Positions 1 to 12,900 of a stretch of DNA of 64,000 bases are shown piece after piece. Origin of the DNA: Clytia hemisphaerica. Lineage: Eukaryota > Cnidaria > Hydrozoa > Leptothecata > Clytiidae. The stretch spans positions 346,504 to 410,503 of the forward strand of contig CACVBU010000840.1 of the NCBI GenBank assembly GCA_902728285.1, written 5' to 3'. The notes under the pieces are model-generated. The model did not search any database and was not told the DNA's origin. It worked only from the letters and a program-made list of their open reading frames with translations. Every line of letters begins with the position of its first letter. The first letter of the stretch is position 1. A program made the translations under genes and the position numbers.

Positions 1-903
1 ATTTGAAATTTGTCATGTTAACTGTTTGATTGAAAAACGACAAATGAAGTGCTTCATGTTGAGGCGACGATTTTCTGAATTTAAGAAGGATTTTCTTCTG
101 AATCGGGAAGTCTGTTTCTTTCTTTACATTTTTCTATCTTACTTCCCGTTTCTGTTTGAAGAAATCAAACCTTCCTAAACCGGCAGATCTTCCGAATTAG
201 TAAGAATTCTCTATCTTCTCGTTTGTTCGCCGAGATATTTTCGAAACCTAATCGGGAAGATCTTCCCGTTCGGGAGTCAAGTTAACTATCCGTTCGACTG
301 TCTATCCTGAATAAATTACTCTTAACAGATAGTTACATACCATCGTGCAAAGTAAACACGGGTGTTGGATTTTTTTTTCTTATTGATGCAACCTTACGAG
401 AGAAAAAAATCTACAGAAACTCGGTAAATGAGTCCCTGACTCAAGTCGCATCCATGAAAATTTTATTGAATTTGTAAATGGATTGCATTTCTTGAAAGTC
501 TGATAAAGTAATTATCTATTGGCTGTCTTAACCAATATATCCCGTACTTAAAATTTATGACCAAAAACTCTCAATCTTTTCTTTGTATTAGTAGATTTTG
601 AATACAGGTGAATACATTCATTGGATTTCTAAACTCTTTTAAGAAACTTGAAACAGGCTACCCCAAATTTGGGGTAACTCTCGGACGGGAATTTTATACA
701 TGAATAGTATCCCCTATGCTTTTTGTCCTAATCATTCCCTTTAAGGCGTATTATTCGCAAGGCAAAACTCCAAGGTCGATGGAAAGGTTATAACCGATTT
801 CCTTAATACATAGTTGATTTCCGCTTAACTTTCGATTTATGGTTATTTTTGACCAAAAAAAGTAGTAAAAAAATTGTTAATCGCTTTTTATCTTTTTTTA
901 TAG

Positions 904-3900
904 AACATCGATGTCGAATTTGAAGCCTTTCCACCGGAAGAAAATGATTTCCATGGCTTGAAACAACTCTTACTTCGTGTAAGAATATGATTACATTTTA
1001 AATTTGAAAACTAATCCTCAATTTTACTTCCAGTATGATCAATATGTATCGGGGGGGGGGGTGTTTTCTTAATTTAATGCCTCATAACATTATTTGACTA
1101 ATCCATCGAAAGATTTTCTTTACCCAACCCCACCTAGGTGGAGAAGACTTCGAGAAGGTGTCCTAGTCTAGAATTTGTCACTTTAGTATAACATTTAAAT
1201 GACCCGAGAGTTTACAATGTCTTGACTGCAAAGTGTCGAATAAGAATTGGAATGAATTGTCTGCGTTTTTATTGGAGCTGTGGAATGTTTTTGCAGAATA
1301 AGCAAATAGACTCATGAATAGATAGGCTTTAAGCGTGTTTTCTTCCACCAATTTTTCTAACTCGGAGTCTGTATCTTAAATCTTTAATATTGTTCTTTTA
1401 ATATCTTCTCACTTCTTCTTCTTCTTGTTCTTTACAGCCGTTTGTTACATTACACGTCGATGTATCCGATATGTCAGACTTGATCATTTCACAAAAAGAT
1501 ATGGGAAGCACAATCAAAGTGAGTACTATAAGTCTTTTTTTTTGTAAAAGTTTTCTTTTATAAAAAAAACTATACAGGAAAATAAGGCTTCAATGGTCTA
1601 AATAAAGACTCTAAAACAACCAATGTTTTAGAACATTGCACAAAAATATTTAGAAGATGATGCGGAATTGAGAACATATTAAAAACGTTAAGAATGGAGG
1701 CTTCAAAGGTTTTGGATGTTCTTATAAAAAACGTATATTTTCAGAAGTCTCTAATAAATTCATAGTTTAAGTGAAAATACTTTCTAAATAATCAAATAAA
1801 GAATTGTAATATAAAGCCAAGTCAACTAAATTCACACATTTGAGATCAATATTGATGTCCCTGTGTAAAACTATTCATCAACGATTTCTTTTAAATTTCT
1901 CTCGATCTGGAACTTGCAAAAGTGAATAGCGCGTTACACGTTTTTTTCATAAGAACAAATTATATAAGAACACAAGGCTTCGATTGCGAAAATGCTAAGA
2001 ACAAGTTAAGAACATTTTAAGGCTTTGCGGACTCGAAAACACCCGATTCTTTAGGAAAATGGTGAAAATAAGAACATGTTAAGAATATTTTTAGGCTTAA
2101 AATCCAAAAAGTTGAGAGCATCCGAAGGCTTTTGGATGTTCTTATAAAAAAAGGTGTATTCTAAGGTCAATGTTTTCCTAATATGATGCAAAATAAACAG
2201 GCTTTGTCTAATTGTGTATAGGCTACACGCATCCCCTTTGAGATGTTTTGTTATAGGGGATGCGTATCATGTATAAAATTCCCTTGCAAGAGTTACCTCT
2301 TTGTGTTTTTTAGAAACTTGATTCGTAAGTTTTATTTTAGGAATCGTTATATTTCTAAAAATTTGAATGGATGTAGGTTAAATACAATCATTAGATTCCT
2401 AAATCTTTTTTAAGAAAATCGAATCAGGTTACCTCAAATTTTGTGTAAACTCTCGGACGGGAATTTCATACACGATACGCATCACCTACATAAATTTCGT
2501 CTAAAACTCATACAAGTGTTTGGATTTTCAAATTCAATTTCATATGTTCAATAAAAAATCTCGCATGCTTTTCATTCTCTGTATCATCAAAGTTTAACAT
2601 AACGACACGATGGAACGGACATTCAACTTTTACGCATGCGCAATAGACAAATTCCAAGAACCGCGAACATTGCTTTCGATCAGTGTTTATAACTAAACCT
2701 TTCTGTACCTCATCGACCATACATTTTGGCATTTTAAGCTCAAGATTCAGTTGATTTAGCATAAATGGAATTTTACCATCACGTGTTGCGTAGAACCAGC
2801 TGACATCGGGAGCAGTTATTAAAGTTGCAGTGGAAAAAGGGCACTCAATTTCAGGTTTTGTTGTATTGGCAATTTGTATAAACCCTCTGCACTCTGGTAC
2901 AGAACAATCAATAATCAATGAATCTGTACCCATCATACATTTGGGTATCCTCAACTTGAAGGTTTGGTTCGCGAAATTAAGGATTGATTTTAAATTTCCG
3001 TATTCATAGTCACTGACAATGTCCATTGCAGAATAGAGACACTCGACTTTAATTTTTTTTGATTCGTAAAGGAGATTAATGAACTCTCTACATACTGTGT
3101 TCTCAATGTCAATTAGCAGTGTATCGGTACCAAGCATACAGGGCGGCATAAGTAGTGTCAGATCTAAATGGTCTATCATGAATGCGATCTCCTTCAGAAA
3201 GCCTTGTATGTCGCTATAAATTTTTACAGTGGAATGCGGACATTTCATTTTGATTTTAGATTCGTAAAGGATATGAATGAACTTTACGCATTCAGGTCTA
3301 TCAGTGTTAATGATCATATAGTTAGTTCCCAGCATGCTGTTCGGGATGATCGGCATGACGTTCAGGTGTGATAAGAGCAATGCAGCCTTCCCATAACTCA
3401 ACTTGGTATCGTCGCGGAATTCAATCGATTCGAATGGACATTCGACTTGGATTCTCGATTCGCATACGATTTTAACAAACGCTCTACATTCTGGGTTTTT
3501 CATGTCAATAATGATCAATGATTCAGATTCGATCATACTCAATGGGATGTTTAATTTGAAATGTAAACGTGAGAAAAGAAACTCAACTTCGTGACCATTC
3601 AATTCAAGGTCATTGCGAAACCGAACTGTTGAGTATGGGCTTTCCAAGGTCACTTTCGATTCGCGAAGGATCTTGATAAACTGTCTGCATTCTGGCCTCT
3701 CCATATTAATGATAAGAGAATCGGAACCAATCAAAAATGTGGGTGTTTTTAATTTTAGATTTAAATGTTTAATAAAAAAGATTGCATTTCTTAAGTCGAC
3801 AGTGTAAAGGATACAATTGGCCACTTTAGCCATAGAATATGGGCAGTCAAGCTTAAGTTTAGCCTCGTGGAAAAGTGTGAGAAATTCTTGACATTCTGGC

Positions 3901-6900
3901 ATGAAAGGGTCGATGACCAGATAGTCGGAATCAGTATTCAGCATACAATTGGGTATCTCGAGAGAATTGTTAAGAATGTAATTTTCAAATTTCCAATTTC
4001 TGTAAGGCTGTAAGATGATGCGTGTGAAGATTTTCGACTTACTCGCGTGTAGATGTGTAAGCCGCATGAAGAAGTCGTTAAAAAAGTCGTTCTCCTTTTT
4101 GAGTCGATGTATTCCGAAGATGACAGGAGCACAAGCCGTCAACTCGCGATTGGTCATGTAAGGTGTTATTCCTCTGGTGACGCATAGAAACAGACCGGTC
4201 ATAAACTCTTGTAAAGCTAGATGCTTGTATTGGTAGACAGCCTGCTTTGTCTCGCCACGTTCGTATTTAACAATCAATCCGGACTGTTCAAGATGAATAG
4301 GACAGTTTAACTTTCGTATATCTTTTTCAGTAAACAAGACTATGTTTTTCATATAGGTCTTCACTGAAAGTGTCATCAAGGAATACACACATTCCATGAA
4401 GTTAACATCGTCCAACATTTCAGCTAAAGTTCTATACGTTTTAGAGCTTACGCCTTGCAAATGCTTTCTCAGAAAAACAAGACAGGCATACATGTAGAGT
4501 TCTGTACACGTGTTCAACGGCTTTGTTATTAGATCTTCGCCATAAACATTACATATGACCCATGTAAAAACAGGAACGGTTGCCATGACTTTGAGATTGT
4601 TCGAATAACAAATAGCGTCCTTCACTCTTTTGACTTTCGCAACGTCCCCGTTAAAGAAACGTTCGATGTATTTTTCGACATCTTCGTCCTTAAAACCGCA
4701 AACTTCTACCGTTTTAATTTTAATGACTTTCATTTCCAATTCTTTAAGCTCGATAAATTTTCTCTTCAAAAAGTCACAAGCTTTGGGTCGTCCTGAAGCA
4801 ATACTTTTATGACCCTTCAGGACATGACCTTTCGGATTGATTAAATCAAAAACAAGTTTAAAGGGGGTACACGTCGACCTTTTGTGTGTCTTTTTAGAAC
4901 ATTCGTAAACACCTTGTAGCTCATCGAGGCCGTCGATTATAATCAATATTCTATCAGCAATCGGTTCCAAATCTGTTAATGTCAATCTTTTAAAAATGTT
5001 CGGATACTTGAATCTAAAGAGCTCTTCTACTGATTCTATATCCTTATACACCAAGTTGATTTCCCGGCAAGAGAAGAAAAACACAAATTCCACAGGAAAA
5101 TCAATGTTGAGCTCTCGCTTTGCCAATTTGTGAGTGTACATCTCTAACATGGTTGTTTTCCCCATACCACCCACAGCGCGAACGAAAACAACTTCATCGT
5201 CACTCTGAAAGAGATCCTTCATTACGATGCTCTCTTTCTGAAGTAATCGTTGCTCCATTAGCGCTTCGCGATCAGAATTATTAGTTTCTCTATCGACTTC
5301 AGTAGCTTTGAGTACTGCCAAATCGGTATATAGATTCTCATTGTATTGGTAATGGACTTGACTCCGATCTCCAATTAACGGCTCGTTCACAAGGGAGCTG
5401 ATTATGTCTTCAGCACATTGGCTGCGAAGTTTTGATGAAGCAATTAGGATATCTAAGAGGGAAAGAACAGAGAAAATTTGATAAAAATAAAGACATTTAT
5501 CATGGCCTTTTATGATATCGTTAATGAACTTTATAATGCGTTGATTAACATCTTAATTACCCTCGTGTCATTTACCAAAGTATGCTTTAGAAACAAATTC
5601 CTCGAAAGTATTATAATTGAGGTTTTCAATATACCTTGAATACAATAACGAGTGACAACGAAGCGACTGCAACAATTAGAAATAACCCTAAGGTTTGACC
5701 CGTAAAAGCGAGGGAGGTAGGTAATAAATGCTCATTTACCGTCGTCCTCAGTCAATCAGGATCTAGACAAATCAGATGCTAAGCGTCCCCATCGCAGAAA
5801 TACATACATACCATAAGGGAACTAATTTTCGCGCGAACTAATTTTTGCTTTTTCGTGGTTTTCAGCGAATTACAAATTTGGCCATTTTTCATCAAAAAAC
5901 CTGAAAAAGTTTTAGGAAAATAAAAGATTAATTAATTCCTGCGAAATGTGATTTTTTGAGGTTTTATTTGTGATTACGATAATTAGTTCTCTTAAGATAA
6001 ATCGCTAATAAAGAGTGAATGACGGTGATACCTGAAGTGATAAGGGTCCTTTTGGTGATATGCTTCACTATGTCCACTCTTCCCAATCTTTCCAACTCGT
6101 ATGATAACCTTGGCCATGTGACATTGTTGATGACTTCTTCCAAGTTCTCTAGTGTCTTGGATTTTGTAATATTTAGGCTTGACAGTAGAAGCTGTTTATC
6201 TTCTTCACCTATCTCTTCAATGACGTAGTCAAGAACTTCTTGTAAACAACAAGATCCCATCTCTATAAAGTATATAAATAGTCGGTTTGATTAGTATATA
6301 AGAATATTTATAATGAAATTGACCACAAAATGAAGAACATGCTAAGAATATCACCGTCATATAATTTGGCAATTTAACCTAAGAATGCCACTGTTCGAAC
6401 ATTTTTAACTGTAACTTGTCAAGTAATCCCCAGTAAGGCTCAAACGTTTTGAATATTGCAATTTTTTTTTCTACAGGTATGTATTCCATTTTAAATTTTG
6501 GTTGAACTGATCCTAATCTAAGAATATTTTAAGAATAATTTAGGATGATTTTCCCCAAAAAGTTAAGAATATCCATGATGAAATGAAAAAAAACAACTCT
6601 TATAAAAAAGTGTTTATTAGGAAAGGCTTAGGACTAGGCTGACTCCCGCTCAGTGAATTCGGTTGAAAGTTAAGTTAAGTCACCTGGAATACCACAGAAT
6701 AGAGACAGACTAGTGCGACAGTTGTGAGTACTCCTAGAGGATCTATTCTTGGAAATCTTGGCTTTTACTTTGCCGATCATGGACTCTTTTTCTCCCGTCG
6801 CTTACCCAACCCAACCCCAACGCGGCCATGTTTCCATACTAAAGAAATATGAAATATCGCAAATATCTCGATGTTCTCGACCAATCAAAACGCTGATATT

Positions 6901-9900
6901 TTTTTGCATTTAATTATAGAAATAAAATGAACATATTCTTACCCTGTTTTTGATTCAGTGTGGTCTTTATAAACTCATGTTTATCCATTAACTGTCCAAC
7001 AACTTGATCAAATTTCAAAATGGCTTCACTATGACTGGCTAAGGTATTATTATGTCCAGAAATAGCATTCTCGTGTTTATTGAGTTTGGTCTCGTGGCTT
7101 GAAAGAGAAGTATCGTGACAAGCGAGGGCGGTGCCATGATCTGTAAGGGCGGTGTCGTGAGAAGCGAGTTTGCTGTCGTGCTTTGAAATGGTGGTTTTGT
7201 AAAAGACTAGGGTGGTATTATGATTGCCAAGGGTGGTTTCGTGAGAAGCGAGGGCGGTGTTGTGACTTGTAATGTTGGTTTTGTAAAAGGCGAGGGCGGT
7301 ATCATGATTGCCAAGGGTGGTTTCGTGAGAAGCAAGGATGGTGTCGTGACTTGTGAGGGCGGCTTGGTGAATAGCGAGGGCTGCATTTATATCGTCACAG
7401 GTGGTTTTTTGATTAGCAAGGGCGGCGTCATGATAAGAAAGAGCAGTGGCATGAGAAGCGAGGGTGGTATCATGATTTGTGAGTGTGTTTTGATGATTAG
7501 CAAGGGTGGAATCGTGATCAGCAAGGACGGTGTCATGTTTTAGTAAATCGGTTTTTAATTTTGGAACATCTCTCATTAATTGATTAGAGTCTGCTTGAAG
7601 GGTTGCGAGATCGTTAAGAATCTTTTTGGAGAAGAACGCAAGCGCCTGAACAACAGCATTATTGGTAACGTCCAGTGGCCTACTTTTCAAAGCGTTGAAA
7701 TTATAATTAACCTGACAAAGACCTTTTACAATTCTCTCACCCTCAGCCCATTGTAAATTAAAGTCATTCAAATTGATAGTTTTAGCATCGGCGTGTAAGA
7801 GACGATTTCTCCATTTTTGGGCAAGAATAACAAAGGCAGCGATACTAAAATCATTTTGAGATGGATTTTTTTTCCAACCATTTTTAGGAGGTGGAAGTGT
7901 GGTGAAGTCGATGATTAACACAATGATAAGAGTGATATCAAAAGCTTGGCTGTCAGTTTGTGAGTTTTTAGGTAATAGAAGGCAAACTTGTTCCTTTTTG
8001 AGTACATTTTTCTTTACTAGTTGGTTTATAGTGTTTTGTTGTTTTCGTAGTTCAGCATTAAGTGCTGTTGGGTTTCTCGGTAGACCGACATAGTTTTTGT
8101 TTTTATAATCGTTATGTAAGATAGCAAGTAGGGCTTCTTTTAACGGCTCGTGAAGCAGTGTCGCCAAATGAAGCCAGTTTTCAATTTCTTGTATGGTTTG
8201 CGCCACTGTCACAAACGATGACATCTTTACACATCTTTATAATGGCCTCAAATCATATATCAGGAAATTGTAACATTGTGTTTTTGCTGAAGCTAAAAAA
8301 AGAGAGCATTATATGGGTGAAAGTCGTGTAAAATAAGTGGTTGGGTTGTATTGTTCACTCTTGTAGTGTATGTATCTTAATGCAATTATACCTTAACACC
8401 CTAACGTTACACAAGGGGGTTAGCGAGGGCCTCGCCAAAAACCAAATAACGGGATAGAATACAAATATTCTTGATGTTCATGATGTAATCTTTACAAAAT
8501 AACCAATAGACGTGGCTGTAGATGTAGAAATTACGCTTTTTTTAAAAGAACAATTTTATAAGAACAATGATGCTCAAAATCTCCAGATAATAAGAACAAT
8601 TTAAGAACAATGCTGAGCCTGAAATTTCTCAATTTGAAGCCATATTAAGGTTAAATTACTAAAAATTTGGTATAACGCCTAAAATACATCAATTACATAT
8701 AAGAACAGGATAAGAACAATTTGAGGCTCAAAGTGACAAAAAATATTACATCGTGAATATCAATAATTTTAGAACACGTGAGATATTTCAACTACAGATA
8801 TTTAAAAACAATAAAACCTACAGTTGGCTCTCACTATACTGGCAAAAAAAGAAAATATACAGAATCCCGAACAAAAGTCAGAATATCCAGGCTCTAAACT
8901 TTTTTCTTCCAAAAGCGATTTTCATTCAAATATCAGAAGACAGCGCATGCGTACTTTATCGATTCAAATACTTTGGGTCTGAATGCATTTAGTTAAACAA
9001 AGCTGTTAATAGAAGAAACATCAAAATACTTCACAGCTAGCACACATAATTCAGAGCTAGATATCCAGGCTACCCAAACAACCCCACACTATGAACAAGA
9101 ACACCACCATAGCATATAGACACCAACAAAATTATTCATACTGAGATCAGTGTAATCTTTAATTTTTCGAATGTGCAAGCTAAGCTATTAAAAACGTAGA
9201 GATATGCGAAAAGTCATTAATTATTTTATTACCAATTAACGAAGTTTTCATGTTTATGCAAGCAATCTTAATTGGGAAAGTTTTGCGGTTATTCCAGATT
9301 ATCAAAGAAACTTAATGACGCACTAGTAAAGATTTTGGCTTCTGAATGAGTTATTGGTAACCTGATAACAGATGGTTATGATTTTCCTACGCGAACGGTA
9401 AATCTCTGAAGGCGTTTGAAAGTTTAACCATCTGAGGTAGAAAGTCAGAACAAATATTGAACTGTAAATACAATGACGCAACTTTGTTGTCATTCCCAGT
9501 ACTTTGAAACGAGCACGGCCCTTACAAATTCGAGATAGCTTATTAGTCATATCGTTTGTTTTCACACATCCCTTTAGAGCTTTAGTGTGGTGTACAGAAA
9601 ACAATGACGATCTGATTTCAGGTTACTTAATGGATGTTGTGTTTAGAAGCTATACCTTTAAATTGCCGAAGAAAAATCGCCGTGTTCAATGTTTTGATTC
9701 TTTGGAACGGGATGACTTCTACTCTAGCCCCTTAAAACTAAATGTGTTTTCCCCCTTGAAATACGAGTTAAATCTTATTGGTTGACATGCACATCAAATG
9801 ATTTTTAGAAAGATCAACCACAATCAATCACTCTTGAATTTTTAACGCAAAGAAAAAGATGACAAAAAGGTTATCTGATATTCCGATGGCGGATTGGCGG

Positions 9901-12900
9901 CCGCCCACGCTAAAGCTCTAAAGGGAGCGGGCCAATTTCCCATCGGAGAGGAATGATAGACGGCCTTTGATGTGCCGCATCCTCAGTCGGGTTCAACAGT
10001 CCTTGCCCGTAAATCTAGAAATATTTCGGTTGGACCCGCCAATTCCCGAAAACGAGGGCTGGGTTACCAGACCTCCCGCTGCAAAATTCTTGACGCGGTC
10101 TCGCAAAATTCCGTAATGTAAACCTTCCAGATGTTAAAAACTTTCCCGACCTTCAGAGCTTTAGCGTGTCGGATGAAAATTTCACCATCTGGGTTCCAGA
10201 TAAACAAAAAGCTTACGCATCACAGAACTCATAGGACCTCAACCCCACTGGTATCGTCGAGATCCTCGATTAAAAATAATGTTCTTCAAATGTTCTTAAC
10301 TGGTTCCTGATATTCCGGCCATCAAAGCCTAAAACCCTTTGCGACTGAATAGGAAGAATGTCAACACAAACCAAGCCTTCACTCTTGTATCAAAGTATCC
10401 AATGGGCTTTTCTAGAAATAGTCCGTCCTCCTGTTGAGGATATCGGATATCCAGGGGGTTCCGTGCTATCGGTGCTATCTGGATATCCATTGTTAGGGCC
10501 TTATCAGAGGGAGAAGATATCCACGGGGTACAAGACAAAATCCCTTGATATCCAGCGGGTACAGGACAAAGTGCTATGGGGTATGGGACAATATGCATGG
10601 ATATCCTCGACCCTTATTTTCACTTTATCCAAGGGGTGATTTCATTTCAAGTCAGATAACCAGGGGAGTGTGGAACTCGAAAAAATTAATATCCTCAACA
10701 GGGGGGGGGGGTACAGCAAATTTCTGGAAAAGCCCAATTCTCCTCGTGTGGCAAAAGTTGACCTGGGCGAATGTACGATTCGCCAAGCTAACCGTTCTTA
10801 CCAGAGTGGTAACTAAACCTTTTCTTTTTCTCCACTCGAGAGCCATGGACGGTGATCATTATACACCCCCAAAATTGGCAAAAATATCGTCCCTAGTGGA
10901 GAATTATACTACAATTTTTGTCTCCACTAAAAATAATCAGATAAGCAAATCGTCACTCCAAAAAAATGTGCTATTTTTTCCATCCCCACTGAATCTCCAG
11001 CCATAAAAAACAGGAATATCAATCCTTATCGAGTTTTGGTCTGTTATTTTTACCCCCATTGGCTGATAAAATCCCACCTGGTCTGTGAGAAGGGGTGTAA
11101 AATGTACCCAAAATAACCAAACAAGTATTTTAAGAATTAAAATCTTATGATTGTAAGGGATATGAAACTTTTTGTTTTATTGTAGATAGTTGATGATGAA
11201 GAGGATAACGTATATGGAATTGTTACAATACTTCATATGGACCGCTATAAGGTATAAAATTCATTCGAGAGATTTGTGCTTTTTCAGACACTGGACAGTA
11301 GCTCGAAGTATTGCTCATGTTTTTTAGAACGTGCTACAGTTGACGCTCTCTAACTCGATGTTCTATATATTTATTTTAAATTTTTTGAAATTAAAAAAAG
11401 TACATAACTTCCAGTTTCTTTTGTTACGGCAATCATCAGACGTACAAATAAAACATTTAAAAAAAACTTTGAGTAAGTACAGATTCAGAAGAGTAGAACT
11501 TAATTAAAATTAACCTGCAAAAACGGGTGTTTCCGTAGAAAATATTACGTAACGAATATCGTGATTTCAAAGTACCTGTGACTACTGTACTGTATCTGTT
11601 ATTAGGAGAGACCTTGTATCAAAGAACTGAATAAGGAACTACTCGGCAAATGTAAATGCAAAGAAACCACAAGCAAAATGGAACTCATTTTCAACAATAA
11701 GAGAGTGGGATATTTCATCAACGAAAGATTCATCAACCTCCCTGATCAACTTGCACCACCTTTTCATAACTCAATAAAGTAAGTTTTATGCAATAAACCC
11801 ATCAATTCTTGCACATACCCCTGACTCACAGCCCCGATGAAACTTTTTTCCACAGTGGATAGAAACTTCTATTGAAATACCGGAAATAATAGGCATAGAA
11901 ATTATTTTGTTCCAAGCTTAAAAAATCCAGTGGGGATGGTTTTTGAGTGCAATTTTTAAACATGGAATTTTGAATATGAAATCAAAGTCAATTTCCCAGT
12001 GGGGCTGAAATTCTAGGGTATTTTTCCTACCGGGACGAAATTTTTGCCAAATGTGACACAGGGGCGTTTGCACGAGTTCATGGTATGCAACACACCGCTA
12101 TAACTACTACGCGAAATCATGTAACTTTTTGTTTTTATCACAGATATCATAATATTTTACACACTAGATAGGCTAACTGTCCACAGATCTCCCGTTGAAT
12201 GGAAGTGCGTCTAGTTTTGTAGTCGACACTAGTCTACCATGTTGTTTTCAAAATTTACCTTAGATTTTCGAACGTTGAATTTCAAAACATTCGAATCGGG
12301 AGGTTTACGACCAGAATAGAAAAGAAGGCAGACTAGCCACCTCTAAAGCTGGACACGCTTGCTTTTACACGGGAAGCCCGTTCCAGTTAAGATCAGTGGT
12401 TTTAGTCTACCAAATACGTCACTTGCAACCAATCATGTGTAGTAAAAGTGACGTAATGTTAGAGATATTTCAGGGCTGCATATCCTGCATATTCATGTAT
12501 ATCCTGGACGCTACGAGAGGATTGGGCTCCTATTTACAAGGGTTGCGTGAATGTCATAAAAGTCTTATAGGCTGTGAGCGCGTTTATGCAATACAGTCAT
12601 TGGTCGTAAATTCACTGGCAAATTCCATCTCCGTCGCTTGATAGATTTGGTCGTTGTAAAACGAATTCCAATTCCCTTTCGTAGGCCCTTTCATGATGGA
12701 AAAGAATCGTGGGTAATCAGGACCACCACGCTCTTGTAGCGAATCTCTGTTGGTCTGAAATCTTTGGATATCTTCGCGCCAGACCCATCGGAGGCCATTA
12801 TGGAGACATAATCAGTCCTGATTACCCTTGATTCATTTCGATCGCGGTATGGCCTATTTAGCTTTCGATGTTTGATAGTTTTATAGGTGTTTATTTATTT

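Noticed and set aside
1-903. First exon of BCCIP
   Set aside because: No ATG followed by an acidic open frame with a suitable donor was found, so the start is taken to lie outside the window.
7220-7543. Plus-strand open frame of glycine- and valine-rich repeats
   Set aside because: It is the reverse strand of the heptad-coding minisatellite in the NLR-like gene and has no independent support.
10329-11006. Overlapping open frames on both strands near 10.3-11.0 kb
   Set aside because: They fall within two repeat elements and show no protein similarity or exon structure.
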